A DNA stretch of 64,000 nucleotides from Prevotellaceae bacterium UBA6398 (GTDB lineage: Bacteria > Bacteroidota > Bacteroidia > Bacteroidales > Bacteroidaceae): positions 78,547-142,546 of the forward strand of contig DJQA01000001.1 of NCBI GenBank assembly GCA_002437495.1, read 5' to 3'. Positions 18,082-26,393 of this stretch are shown here, piece after piece (positions within the stretch are counted from its first letter, which is position 1; each line of letters starts with the position of its first letter). The notes below the pieces were generated by a model. The model searched no databases and was not told the origin of the DNA. It saw only the letters and a program-made list of their open reading frames with translations. Made by a program: the position numbers and the translations under genes.

Positions 18082-18723
18082 ATGAAACTAAGTTCTATCT
18101 TCAGGCTCTACAAGAGCTACTATCCGTCGGCTTTGGCCTACCGCGTAACCATTTCCGCCACAGGCGGCTTGGTTAGAGTAAGTGACTTGCGCGGTTCGTT
18201 CAGGCTCAGTATGCTATCATTGCAAGAACCTGTCGGCCCGCTATTGCGCGCCAATGCGCAATACAACGCCGCCGTAAACGAATTTGCCGCCGACAATCGC
18301 CGCGAGCTGTTCATGCTGCGCGAGGCGCGTTGCCTGTATGGCATTGCATACGCCGAGAACCTCGGGTGCGACCTCAAACTCATGTCGCTAACATCGCAAA
18401 GCCCCACATTGCCGCAACACGTATGCGAACGCCTGAAACTTACATACCTACTTGCATTGGCCGATGAGCTGACACCAGCGCGATATGCACAAGACTCGAT
18501 AACACTTGAGCGCAGCGGAGATGCCATTATAACCGCCGGAACTTTTGAGAACAGGCATACCGTAAAGGTGGAGGCCGGCGGAAAAGTAAGCGTGGCACGC
18601 TATGGGGAGAAACCGGCAAAGCCTGCCGACACAGGCACGGCACCGCGATACGCGCGACTGTTTTGGAGGGACAACGCGGAATGGTTCGCAAACTTTGCCG
18701 CAGGAAGGGAGGATTTGCTATGA
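18082..18723 (+). CDS. Hypothetical protein, first gene of a two-gene operon
   Basis: A 213-residue protein that I do not recognise. The start at 18082 (MKLSSIFRLYKSYYP) was preferred to the upstream 18037 start, which adds 15 Lys/Asn/Gln-rich residues. It has no signal peptide or membrane segment. The N-terminal half is basic with a helical ARCLYGIAYAENLG segment; the C-terminal third looks beta-rich (DSITLERSGDAIITAGTFEN) and ends with aromatic residues (RLFWRDNAEWFANF). Its stop overlaps the start of the DUF4248-like gene (ATGA), implying coupled translation. It faces a WYL regulator. Confidence 0.6.
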   Translation: MKLSSIFRLYKSYYPSALAYRVTISATGGLVRVSDLRGSFRLSMLSLQEPVGPLLRANAQYNAAVNEFAADNRRELFMLREARCLYGIAYAENLGCDLKLMSLTSQSPTLPQHVCERLKLTYLLALADELTPARYAQDSITLERSGDAIITAGTFENRHTVKVEAGGKVSVARYGEKPAKPADTGTAPRYARLFWRDNAEWFANFAAGREDLL

Positions 18724-18917
18724 GGGCGATTAAAGTATGCGAACTTGCTGCCACGCTGTTTCCCGAAACTCCGCCGCGAAGTGCCACTCAGCGCCTGCGG
18801 CGCTGGATTAACGGGGATGGGGAACTGAAAAAACGGCTGACAAGAAAGGGATACACCAAAGGGCAACGTTTACTGACGCGCTGCCAAGCCGAAACGATTA
18901 CGAGGTGGATAGGGTAA
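18720..18917 (+). CDS. DUF4248-like small protein
   Basis: A 65-residue basic protein starting MRAIKVCELAATLFPETPP. The pattern ELA..lFPe.pp.sA...LRRWI followed by a LTRKGYTKGQRLLT segment and a C-terminal TITRW resembles DUF4248 proteins, small Bacteroidetes proteins often found beside HU-like DNA-binding genes or in mobile regions. The fold suggests a small helix-turn-helix. It overlaps the preceding gene by 4 nt and is followed by a strong terminator. Confidence 0.6.
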   Translation: MRAIKVCELAATLFPETPPRSATQRLRRWINGDGELKKRLTRKGYTKGQRLLTRCQAETITRWIG

Positions 18918-18988
18918 AACCGCCACAAGCCTAAGCCATCACACCCTAACCGTAAAAACGTAATAAAAACAGCGCATTAAAGCAATTC

Positions 18989-19036
18989 AAAGCCGCAACC
19001 TTGGCAATTTCGCCAAGGCTGCGGCTTTATGTTTTT
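18989..19036 (+). terminator. Intrinsic terminator of the 18082 operon
   Basis: AAGCCGCA-CCTTGGC pairs with GCCAAGG-TGCGGCTT (one mismatch) and is followed by TATGTTTTTT. Confidence 0.85.
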
Positions 19037-19113
19037 TCACGCCATAAGGCGGGAAACGCAAATGCGCGCCCAAGCACCTGATTCACATCTGCTTTTCTCT
19101 TTTGCAAGCACGC

Positions 19114-19218
19114 CATGTAAGCATTTGTTTTACTGTTGGTTGAAAGTGGTGCAAAAAAGGTCTGATGTAGTTTGAATTATATCAGACATAATTTTTTCTA
19201 CATAGGACATGGTTTTTT
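19114..19218 (-). repeat. 21-bp phased array element, copy 4 (three units)
   Basis: The shortest copy: on the minus strand only the -2 (CATGTCCTATGTA), -1 (TATGTCTGATATA) and terminal units remain, at 19153-19218, with the tail at about 19114-19152. It lies in the gap between the 18082 operon and the permease gene, which otherwise holds only the permease promoter. Confidence 0.88.
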
Positions 19219-19373
19219 TATTTCCCGCTCTTGTTTTCACAAAACCGCAGACGTGTAGGCTGCAAACCCGTTTACGCATACGCCCGAGAATGGTTTGCAG
19301 CGTTTATGGTGAAACCGCATGGCGTTTTTAAGTTAAAATGCCGCAAACGCCCCGACATTGGAAAAAGAAGTCT

Positions 19374-19381
19374 TAACTTTG
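19374..19381 (+). promoter_or_regulatory. -7 box (TAACTTTG) for the AI-2E family permease
   Basis: A perfect -7 match, 25 nt before the ATG at 19407. No -33 TTTG at the usual spacing. Confidence 0.5.
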
Positions 19382-19406
19382 AAGCGAATAACCAAATGCA
19401 GTGCTC

Positions 19407-20564
19407 ATGTTTGCAAAAGAAATTAATTTCGACCGCTTTGTGCGCGGTCTCATTTTCGTTGTTGTGGTGGTTGCATCATGTTTTCTCATCAGTTACCTTA
19501 GTCCGGTGCTTCTGCCGTTTGTAGTGGCATGGGCGTTGGCATATATGCTTTTTCCGCTGGTGAGTTTCTTTCAATACAAGTGCCACCTGCATTTCAGAAT
19601 GTTGAGCATTTTTGTTACCCTTACGATTGTAATAGGTGCAATATCCACACTGCTCTATTTCTTTATTCCCGCAATGGTCGATGAATTGCTCCATCTAAAA
19701 GACGTGGCGATAGCATACATTTCCGGGGGCGCGGGAGCAGACAGTGTGCCCAAAGTGGTGCAGAAATTTATTGAGGACAACTCAGACAAGTTGAAACTTG
19801 AGAGACTGCTCAACGAAAAAAATCTGCTCGCGGGGCTTAAAGAAACCCTGCCAAAGGTTTGGAGCATGCTGCTCTCAACCGCCAACGTGGTAATAAGCAT
19901 TGTGTCGTCGCTCATGGCACTGCTCTACCTTGTTTTCATGCTCAACGACTACGACCGCGTAAAGAAAGGATGGATAAGATTCGTGCCTAAAAACCGCAGA
20001 AATATGGCGAAAAAGGTTATTGGCGACATTGACAACGGCATGAGCGGATACTTTCGCGGCCAGGCGCTGATAGCCCTGGCCAACTGCGTGTTGTTTTCGG
20101 CCGGCTTCATGATAATAGGTCTGCCAATGCCGGTGGGATTGGGAGTTTTCATAGGACTGATAAGCTTCATACCATACGTGCAGCTGCTGGGCTTCTTTCC
20201 CGCAACACTGCTTGCCATACTGTGCTCGGCTGACACGGGCAGAAACTTCTGGATGCTTATGCTGGGCGTTGTGGCAGTGTATTGTGTGGTACAAGTATTG
20301 CAGGACTCCATTATCACACCCCACATAATGGGCAAAATTCTCGGATTGCGCCCCGCCGTGGTGCTGCTATCTCTAACGGTTTGGGGATACCTGCTGGGGA
20401 TAATAGGACTGATTGTCGCGCTGCCGCTCACACAAATTCTGATATCCTATTACCGCCACTACGTGGTTGACGACCCGCTCGACAGCGAGGTCGAACGCGA
20501 AGCCAAACGCAGGGAAAAACGCGAAAAGGCGCAAAAAAAAGCGGTAAGCACGCCCGAAATTTGA
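19407..20564 (+). CDS. AI-2E/PerM family membrane permease
   Basis: A 385-residue inner-membrane protein with about eight helices: an N-terminal pair (about 10-60), one near 65-90, an extracytoplasmic stretch with a coiled region (about 100-145), and a C-terminal block containing the family signature NCVLFSAGFMIIGLPMPVGLG and HIMGKILGLRPAVVLLS. Some family members are Na+/H+ antiporters or export autoinducer-2; the solute here cannot be read from sequence. ATG 19407 was chosen over the GTG at 19401. It is followed by tRNA-Lys. Confidence 0.85.
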   Translation: MFAKEINFDRFVRGLIFVVVVVASCFLISYLSPVLLPFVVAWALAYMLFPLVSFFQYKCHLHFRMLSIFVTLTIVIGAISTLLYFFIPAMVDELLHLKDVAIAYISGGAGADSVPKVVQKFIEDNSDKLKLERLLNEKNLLAGLKETLPKVWSMLLSTANVVISIVSSLMALLYLVFMLNDYDRVKKGWIRFVPKNRRNMAKKVIGDIDNGMSGYFRGQALIALANCVLFSAGFMIIGLPMPVGLGVFIGLISFIPYVQLLGFFPATLLAILCSADTGRNFWMLMLGVVAVYCVVQVLQDSIITPHIMGKILGLRPAVVLLSLTVWGYLLGIIGLIVALPLTQILISYYRHYVVDDPLDSEVEREAKRREKREKAQKKAVSTPEI

Positions 20565-20658
20565 ATAAAACGGCACATATGCAAATTACCACGGCAAAAA
20601 TTTGGTAGGTTTAAAATAACTACGTATTTTTGCACTCGCTTAACGGCAGACAACGGTC

Positions 20659-20731
20659 GATCCGCTAGCTCAGTTGGTAGAGCACAACACTTTTAATGTT
20701 GGGGTCTTGGGTTCGAACCCCAAGCGGATCA
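20659..20731 (+). tRNA. tRNA-Lys (anticodon UUU)
   Basis: The cloverleaf is complete: acceptor GATCCGC with GCGGATC, D-arm GCTCAGTTGGTAGAGC, anticodon stem CAACA/TGTTG with loop CTTTTAA (anticodon TTT), T-arm TTGGG-TTCGAAC-CCCAA and discriminator A. CCA is not encoded. Confidence 0.97.
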
Positions 20732-20734
20732 CAA

Positions 20735-20769
20735 ACAGGGCTTCACAAACGAAGCCCTGTTTCTTTTTT
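20735..20769 (+). terminator. Terminator after tRNA-Lys
   Basis: ACAGGGCTTC pairs with GAAGCCCTGT around a 6-nt loop and is followed by TTCTTTTTT. Confidence 0.9.
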
Positions 20770-20798
20770 CAGCACCTTATCCATAATACATTATTGAT

Positions 20799-20829
20799 TT
20801 TGCCCTAAGAGAGCAAATTCATACCTTTG
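20799..20829 (+). promoter_or_regulatory. Full promoter for the gamma-carbonic-anhydrase-like gene
   Basis: -33 TTTG at 20799-20802, 19-bp spacer, and -7 TACCTTTG at 20822-20829; the ATG is 25 nt further on. Confidence 0.7.
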
Positions 20830-20854
20830 CACACAAATAAAACAACAATACATT

Positions 20855-21355
20855 ATGGCTCTTATTAAGGAATTCAAGGATAAAAGCCCCAAATGGGGGA
20901 AAAACTGCTATTTTTCGGAAAACGCCACGCTCATTGGCGACATAACCATGGGCGATGATTGCAGCGTTTGGTTCTCGGCAGTGATACGCGCCGACGTTGA
21001 CGGCGTGAGGATGGGCAACCGCGTGAACGTGCAAGACAACGCCTGCATTCACCAGGCGGGAGGTTTTCCCGTGGTGTTGGAGGACGATGTTACGCTTGGC
21101 CATGGCGCGATAGTACACGCCTGCACCGTGCGAAAAGGCGCGCTTATAGGCATGAACGCCGTGGTGCTCGATGGGGCGGAAATAGGCGAGGGCGCGGTTG
21201 TGGCAGCAGGAGCGGTGGTTCTTGGCAAAACAAAAGTAGGCGCACACGAGATTTGGGCGGGAGTTCCCGCAAAAAAAATGAACAAAGCCGCCGACCCGGG
21301 CGAGGCGGAATGGTTTGCAGGGGAATATGTAAAGCTGAAAGAGTTTTACAAGTAA
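20855..21355 (+). CDS. Gamma carbonic anhydrase-like hexapeptide protein
   Basis: A 166-residue left-handed beta-helix protein of the YrdA/PaaY/gamma-carbonic-anhydrase group. Hexapeptide repeats run through most of the chain (for example GDITMGDDCSVW and GAEIGEGAVVAAGAVVLG). The metal-ligand histidines are present in NACIHQ and in GHGAIVHAC. The group contains real carbonic anhydrases and uncharacterised homotrimers, so activity is unproven. Cytosolic. Single-gene unit with its own promoter. Confidence 0.85.
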   Translation: MALIKEFKDKSPKWGKNCYFSENATLIGDITMGDDCSVWFSAVIRADVDGVRMGNRVNVQDNACIHQAGGFPVVLEDDVTLGHGAIVHACTVRKGALIGMNAVVLDGAEIGEGAVVAAGAVVLGKTKVGAHEIWAGVPAKKMNKAADPGEAEWFAGEYVKLKEFYK

Positions 21356-21431
21356 ACCGAAATTCAGGAGCATACAAGGCCGTTTATTTCCCAAGCGTAC
21401 AAATCACTGTAAATCTAAGAATTGTGCCTCC

Positions 21432-21541
21432 ATTTTGGCGTATTGCATACGCCAAAATTGCATCGGTTTGTTATTTCGCGAACACGGTTTGAACGGTGGC
21501 GTACAGGGCGTATGCAACACGCCCCTACAAACGGCGCAAAA
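21432..21541 (+). repeat. GTAGGGGCG palindromic element, copy A (left end altered)
   Basis: The right end GGGCGTATGCAACACGCCCCTAC (21506-21528, written here as GGGCGTATGC then AACACGCCCCTAC) is typical and is followed by AAACGGCGCAAAA. The left part is a perfect palindrome centred on GGCGTATTGCATACGCC (21437-21453) that lacks the GTAGG end. It is 49 bp from array copy 5. Confidence 0.8.
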
Positions 21542-21577
21542 CGCAAACCGTCTGCTTTTCCCAAAACACCCCGGAAA

Positions 21578-21698
21578 TTGTATGGGACATGGAAAAAACC
21601 ACGTCCGATGTAGGAAAAAAAATGTCTGATGTAAAAAAAACCACATCAGACATTTTTTGTACCACATACAACATACTGAAAACCACATCGTTAAAAGC
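21578..21698 (+). repeat. 21-bp phased array element, copy 5
   Basis: Four units (21578-21658), then the T-tract and a tail to about 21698. The -1 and terminal units form a near-perfect 13-bp hairpin (AAATGTCTGATGT with ACATCAGACATTT) around an A-rich loop, followed by T6, so this copy can act as a terminator between the convergent carbonic-anhydrase-like gene and the pstS-like gene. The -1 unit is in the CTG orientation. Confidence 0.9.
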
Positions 21699-21861
21699 AG
21701 AACAGACAATTACCACAAGGATTTGTATATCAAAACCTTATCACCAAAAGGCATGTTTGCGAGATCTTTGCCATCCCACGGCAACGCTTTTGTCTGTTGT
21801 GCTACGCCGGATATTTTGAAAAACGCCCTTGATGAGGCGGATGAATATCGTGGTTTTCGGA

Positions 21862-21897
21862 ACGAAAAATCCGCAATGCAGGGTTGCAATGCGGATT
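21862..21897 (-). terminator. Terminator of the pstS-like gene
   Basis: On the minus strand AATCCGCA pairs with TGCGGATT and is followed by TTTTCG. It lies about 50 bp after the stop of the pstS-like gene. Confidence 0.7.
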
Positions 21898-21944
21898 ACG
21901 GAATTGCGTTAGAGCATCTCCTTTTACCAATAAAGTATGTTGTT

Positions 21945-22880
21945 TTATTTTATATTCACCTCCTTGAACTGCACCTGCATCCACGGCAGGAGCTGGGAAG
22001 ACTTGGTTATAATAAGCTGCCCTTTCTGTTCGGCAAGGAAATGGTAGAAATAGCGGGCCTTTCCCTGCATCAGAGGGTCTGTGGTCATGTAGTAAACCGC
22101 CCGCACGTATGGGTAGTTGCCCAGGGCTATGTATGCCTGGAAGGGTTTGTAGCTGTTGTCGACTTCGGGAACGGACGAGTTGCTTACACTCATAACGCGG
22201 ATTTTTGGCAGGAACGAAAGGTTTGTGGTGTCGCTCTCATTGCGCAGCCAGTCAACGCCTATAATGCCTATTGCCTTAGGGTTTGAAATGATGTAGTCTA
22301 TTACATCCTCATTCGACTTTTGCGCATATACATTCCCTTTCAGAGCCTTGCCGCCGCATATGGAATCTTCGACATAGCGCACGGTTGATGACTGTGTGTT
22401 GTCGAACACAAGCTGTATCTCACCGCTCTGGCGTGCATACTTTATTTGCTCCCAGCGCGTTACCTGCCCGGTTACAATGCGATATACATCGTTGGTGGAT
22501 ATCAGCGTGTCGGGGTTGGAACGGTTTACAATAAGTGCTATGGCATCTGTTGCTATGCGCTCGGTCATAACGTTAAGGCTGCGGTTCTGAAGCAGCTCCT
22601 TTTCCTTGTCGGATAGTTGGCGAGTGGCAAGGCACGAGCGCACGCTGTCGTCAAGAAACATCTGCAATGCCTGCGACTCGCTGCAATAGTATTGCTTGAA
22701 CGTAGCCTCGGGATATTGCAGGTTGAACTGGTGCATTTCCTCCTCCATTACGGGCTTGAATGTCTCATCGATAGCCACTGTTATCAAGTCAGGGTCTCCC
22801 TGCGGCTTTTTTTCGCCGCCGCAGGATGCAAGCGCCAACAGGGCAGACACCGAAACCGCAACAAATATCACTCTTTTCAT
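21945..22880 (-). CDS. PstS-like phosphate-binding lipoprotein
   Basis: A 311-residue lipoprotein of the PBP2 phosphate-binding (PstS) superfamily. I set the start at 22880, giving MKRVIFVAVSVSALLALASC with lipobox LASC; the longer frame upstream would bury this signal. Further features: FKQYYCSESQALQMFLDDSV, IVNRSNPDTLIS and KAIGIIGVDWLRNE, typical of the periplasmic-binding fold. No pstCAB genes are near. In Bacteroidales this protein sits after exbB-exbD-exbD-tonB, as here, suggesting a role with the TonB machinery rather than a classical ABC importer. Confidence 0.8.
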   Translation of the reverse strand: MKRVIFVAVSVSALLALASCGGEKKPQGDPDLITVAIDETFKPVMEEEMHQFNLQYPEATFKQYYCSESQALQMFLDDSVRSCLATRQLSDKEKELLQNRSLNVMTERIATDAIALIVNRSNPDTLISTNDVYRIVTGQVTRWEQIKYARQSGEIQLVFDNTQSSTVRYVEDSICGGKALKGNVYAQKSNEDVIDYIISNPKAIGIIGVDWLRNESDTTNLSFLPKIRVMSVSNSSVPEVDNSYKPFQAYIALGNYPYVRAVYYMTTDPLMQGKARYFYHFLAEQKGQLIITKSSQLLPWMQVQFKEVNIK

Positions 22881-22949
22881 AATAGCATATCTCTTATATT
22901 CGTGTTTGAAATTAAAGCGACAAGTGCGCTGTGCGCCGCACTCGGCTTT

Positions 22950-22991
22950 TTGAAAAATAAAAGCCAACTCGCAAACGAGCCGGCTTTTATT
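22950..22991 (-). terminator. Hairpin between tonB and the pstS-like gene
   Basis: On the minus strand AATAAAAGCC pairs with GGCTTTTATT around a loop that has its own short stem, followed by TTTC. It may reduce read-through from the TonB operon into the pstS-like gene. Confidence 0.6.
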
Positions 22992-23077
22992 ATAATGTTT
23001 ATGCTGTGCCGGAACTTCAAGTCCGAATGTTGTTGTACACAAGCGGATTTTTCATGTTCTTGCACATATTGCCGTAA

Positions 23078-23899
23078 TTATTCAATCTGGAAGCGCACAG
23101 GGCAGGTGTACCATACGGCAACCGCACGTCCCTGTTGCTTACCGGGGATGAACTTAGGCAAGCTTTGAACCACACGTTTTGCCTCGCGGTCGCAATAGGG
23201 ATCAAGGCTCTTGAGAACCTGAACTTCACCCACATGACCATCGGGGTTTACAACGAAACGCAGCATAACCAAACCTTGAATGCCCTGTTCCAGAGCAACC
23301 GAGGGATACTTGATGTGCGAGCCGATGTATCTCAAAAGTGCTTCCTCACCTCCCGGGAACGAAGGCATCTGCTCAACCACGGTGTAAACCTTTGTTTCCT
23401 CCTTTTTCGAAGTGAACACTTCCTTGAGGTCGGCTACGTCTTGACCGTGCAGTTCATCGTTACCCTTAACGTCGGCGATGGAAATTGCAAGCTGCGACTT
23501 TCCAAGAGCTTCCTGAGACTTCATCTCGTCCGCCTCGTTAACCTGGTTGTCCTCCTTGATGACGGGGGCTGTGAACTTGATTGAACTCTTTATGCGCTGC
23601 ACTTCCTGCTTCTGCTCCTTGGGTTGCACTTTCTTTATGTGCTGGTCCTTAACCTCAGCCTCTTTAAGGCGCGAGAAGTTTGTTACCTCGGTAATTGTTT
23701 CATCCTGTTTCTTAGGAATTACCAATTTGAGGAATAGCGGCACCAAAAGTCCAGCCACAATGAGAGCCACAACAACCAGCAATGCTATCTGGTTACGTTT
23801 TCCCAGCTCAGCGCGCAACTGATAAGCTCCGTAGGACTGGTTGCGACCGGCAAACACCATCTCGCACCATGATTTTGATGTCAAATCCATTTTTGCCAT
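23078..23899 (-). CDS. tonB: Energy transducer TonB
   Basis: A 273-residue inner-membrane protein that couples the ExbB-ExbD proton motor to outer-membrane receptors. A short cytosolic N-terminus (about 1-38) is followed by one membrane helix (about 39-61), a Lys/Glu/Gln-rich periplasmic linker (about 62-170) and a C-terminal TonB domain (about 175-273), with MPSFPGGEEA and GRAVAVWYTCPVRF. The C-terminal domain is strikingly similar to that of the protein at 6411-7223. Last of the four motor genes, 25 nt after exbD. Confidence 0.93.
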   Translation of the reverse strand: MAKMDLTSKSWCEMVFAGRNQSYGAYQLRAELGKRNQIALLVVVALIVAGLLVPLFLKLVIPKKQDETITEVTNFSRLKEAEVKDQHIKKVQPKEQKQEVQRIKSSIKFTAPVIKEDNQVNEADEMKSQEALGKSQLAISIADVKGNDELHGQDVADLKEVFTSKKEETKVYTVVEQMPSFPGGEEALLRYIGSHIKYPSVALEQGIQGLVMLRFVVNPDGHVGEVQVLKSLDPYCDREAKRVVQSLPKFIPGKQQGRAVAVWYTCPVRFQIE

Positions 23900-23924
23900 A
23901 ATATACTTCGCTAATTAGTTGTTT

Positions 23925-24581
23925 TTATTTCGCGCCAGCCGCATTGGAAGATGCCGCACTTTCAGGATGCTCGCTCTTGTAGTGCTGTATCATCTTCTTG
24001 TCGAAGTCGCTGATTTTGTCTATCACATATTTACCTATACCGCAAATCTGCATTTCGTCAAGAACATTTATCAGGTTCTCGTACAAAGCATCGTCTGTGG
24101 CCTTGATAATAACATTTGGTACGCCCTTTTCACTCTTTATCTCCGTGAGTTGCTTGCGGAAAATTTCATCCTGCTTTGCCATTACGCGCGGATCAGAGCT
24201 GGCGTTCTTGATTCGTTCTTCCTTGAGCTTGTTAACTTTGTTGAGGGCAACGGCGTTGCGGCGCTGTAGGAACGCACGCAGACCATCTTTACCATACGAG
24301 GTTTCCTTCAATGTATTGATTTGCGGAATACCCTCATAATAGTAAACCTTGTTGTCCTTGTCCATAAGTATCGTTACAGCTTCCGAAGCTTTAACCTGGT
24401 TACGCTGATCTTCTTTTATGTCTTCCTTGTTTGAAGGCATATTGATCTCCATAGTCTGTGGCTTAATCATAGATGTACAGAGCATGAAGAAGCATATCAG
24501 CAACATGTTCATGTCCACCATAGGCGTAAAGTCTATGCGGCAACTAAATTTTTTCTGCTTGCTGCTACCTAATTTTGCCAT
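23925..24581 (-). CDS. exbD: ExbD-type biopolymer transport protein (second copy)
   Basis: A 218-residue inner-membrane protein. A single N-terminal membrane helix (about 20-40) carries the proton-path aspartate in FTPMVDMNMLLICFFML, followed by a periplasmic domain with DKDNKVYYYEGIPQ and VIIKATDDALYENLINVLDEM. It is longer than E. coli ExbD (141 residues), as usual in Bacteroidetes. It lies 11 nt after the first exbD gene. Confidence 0.9.
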   Translation of the reverse strand: MAKLGSSKQKKFSCRIDFTPMVDMNMLLICFFMLCTSMIKPQTMEINMPSNKEDIKEDQRNQVKASEAVTILMDKDNKVYYYEGIPQINTLKETSYGKDGLRAFLQRRNAVALNKVNKLKEERIKNASSDPRVMAKQDEIFRKQLTEIKSEKGVPNVIIKATDDALYENLINVLDEMQICGIGKYVIDKISDFDKKMIQHYKSEHPESAASSNAAGAK

Positions 24582-24592
24582 AACATCTATAA

Positions 24593-25201
24593 TTATTCTT
24601 CGGTTTTCAAGGCCGTTATAAGATTGTAACGGTTCTCCTTGATATCCTGAAGAGAGTTCATCACTGTTTTAATCACTTTGTAAGGAGCCTTTGCATCAGC
24701 CTTGATGGCAATGCGCAAGTCGGGGTTCACGTCGCGTGCGCACTGTATCCAGTCCTTAAACTCGTTGTGCAGGCTGTCGCACGGAATTCCGGGGTTCTGC
24801 TCGCTTTTCAGGTAGGCTGTCTGTGTTTCGGCATCCTCTTTAAGGAAGCCCGGCAGCTGTCCGAAAGGCATGCCGAATGCGGGCAGAAGTCCGAAGTTCT
24901 TCTTTTGCGCTGCATCGAAAGACACTCCGTATTTTTCCTGCATTTCGTCGAGAACCGACATCAAATCGCCTTTCTTGTCCATGGAGAGGAATATTTTTCC
25001 ATTTTTCTCCACCAAGATAGTTATGATGTTTGATTCCGGAATTTTTATATCCGATACTGAGCCTGGGGTGTTAACCTTTACGGGTTCGGGTTTGATGAAA
25101 GTAGAAGTCAACATAAAGAAGGTAAGCAGAAGGACAGTGACGTCGCTCATAGCAGTCATGTCTATGTAGACATCTTGTTTCTTTAATTTAAAACGTCCCA
25201 T
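24593..25201 (-). CDS. exbD: ExbD-type biopolymer transport protein (first copy)
   Basis: A 202-residue paralogue of the neighbouring ExbD. The N-terminal helix contains YIDMTAMSDVTVLLLTFFML, with the conserved aspartate, and the periplasmic domain contains VEKNGKIFLSMDKKG and IKADAKAPYKVIKTVMNSLQ. Two dissimilar ExbD subunits per motor operon are usual in Bacteroidales. It follows exbB by 24 nt. Confidence 0.9.
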   Translation of the reverse strand: MGRFKLKKQDVYIDMTAMSDVTVLLLTFFMLTSTFIKPEPVKVNTPGSVSDIKIPESNIITILVEKNGKIFLSMDKKGDLMSVLDEMQEKYGVSFDAAQKKNFGLLPAFGMPFGQLPGFLKEDAETQTAYLKSEQNPGIPCDSLHNEFKDWIQCARDVNPDLRIAIKADAKAPYKVIKTVMNSLQDIKENRYNLITALKTEE

Positions 25202-25225
25202 GATTTAACCTTTCTTGTTTGTTGA

Positions 25226-26068
25226 TTAGTGAGTAGCCGAGAAAGTCTGTACGATTGTAAAGCCTACTTCGTCGAGGCTGAACGTAAGTTTGTCGATCTT
25301 GTTGGTGTAGTAGTTGTAGCCCATAAGTGCGAAGGCTGCGGTTGCGATACCAGATGCGGTGTTCACAAGAGCCTCGGAAATACCTACGGAAAGCATGGCT
25401 GAGTCGGTTCCGCCTTCACCTGCAAGAGATGCGAACGAACGGATCATACCCATAACGGTTCCGAAAAGTCCGAAAAGAGTACCAAGGGTTGTGAGGGTTG
25501 CAAGTATGGGGAGGTTTTGCTGAAGCATAGGCATCTCCAATGCGGTGCTTTCTTCAAGCTCTTTCTGGATTGCGAGCACTTTCTGCTCTTTGGTGAGCGT
25601 AGTGTTTTCTTCCATTTCCTTGTATTTGCGCAATGTTGCGGAAACCACATTCGCAACAGAACCTCTCTGCTGGTCGCAAAGTTTCTGCGCCTTTACCAGG
25701 TCGTTGGCTGCGAGAGCATTCTTGATTCCTGCCACGAACTTAACGAGGCTTGTCTTGCCGAAAGCGGTGCGAAGTGCGAAGTAGCGTTCAATGATGAGCG
25801 CGAAGTCTGCAAGAAGGCAGGTAAGAATGATAGGCACCATGAAACCGCCCTTGTACATTGTGCCGAGCAGGTTGCCCTGTATAGGCTGGTTTGCGGGGTC
25901 TCCACCTTGGAAGTTGTCAGGAGCGCCAAGAACGAATTTGTAGAAGCAGAATGCTATTACGAAGCAAACTACGAGCACAAGCCACGCAGCCTTCACGCCT
26001 TTGAATCCTGCGTTTTTTGTTGCCTTAGGCTTTGGAGCAGCCTTTGGAGACTTAACTGTTGTTTCCAT
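25226..26068 (-). CDS. exbB: ExbB/MotA/TolQ family proton channel protein
   Basis: A 280-residue inner-membrane channel subunit. An N-terminal helix (about 28-48) follows a Lys/Ala/Pro-rich cytosolic tail (SPKAAPKPKATK). A helix near 75-97 precedes a cytosolic loop (KTSLVKFVAGIKNAL), and two C-terminal helices carry LATLTTLGTLFGLFGTVMGMI and SVGISEALVNTASGIATA. It is the first gene of exbB-exbD-exbD-tonB and has a full promoter. Confidence 0.92.
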   Translation of the reverse strand: METTVKSPKAAPKPKATKNAGFKGVKAAWLVLVVCFVIAFCFYKFVLGAPDNFQGGDPANQPIQGNLLGTMYKGGFMVPIILTCLLADFALIIERYFALRTAFGKTSLVKFVAGIKNALAANDLVKAQKLCDQQRGSVANVVSATLRKYKEMEENTTLTKEQKVLAIQKELEESTALEMPMLQQNLPILATLTTLGTLFGLFGTVMGMIRSFASLAGEGGTDSAMLSVGISEALVNTASGIATAAFALMGYNYYTNKIDKLTFSLDEVGFTIVQTFSATH

Positions 26069-26151
26069 CTTTAATGATTTTGTTTTACGATTAATTTGTT
26101 TTAAGTTATTGATTAAATCTCTGTTTAAGCACTATATTCTGTTTGCACGAA

Positions 26152-26182
26152 CAAAATTACTCTTTTATTCTATAACCGCAAA
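26152..26182 (-). promoter_or_regulatory. Full promoter of the exbB-exbD-exbD-tonB operon
   Basis: On the minus strand, -33 TTTG at 26179-26182, 19-bp spacer, and -7 TAATTTTG at 26152-26159. The predicted leader is about 78 nt. The rest of the 325-bp gap to ilvE holds only the ilvE promoter. Confidence 0.72.
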
Positions 26183-26358
26183 AAATATGCGGGAATTTTG
26201 CAAGTTTTTTTACATGCCTGTAAAAAACCCTTACTCATAAGTGGACTCCTGCATTGTACGCATTGCATTTTTCATGCAACCTCCGCTTCTATGACAACTT
26301 TTGTATGCAATTTGTAGCCAGACTGCACGATACGTGCTTTCGGTAGCGGGATTTTCCG

Positions 26359-26366
26359 TAACTTTG
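26359..26366 (+). promoter_or_regulatory. -7 box (TAACTTTG) for ilvE
   Basis: A perfect -7 match, 27 nt before the ATG at 26394. TTTC at 26338-26341 gives a short 17-bp spacer. Confidence 0.5.
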
Positions 26367-26393
26367 TGGTTGAATAGACAACGGGAAAAAATC

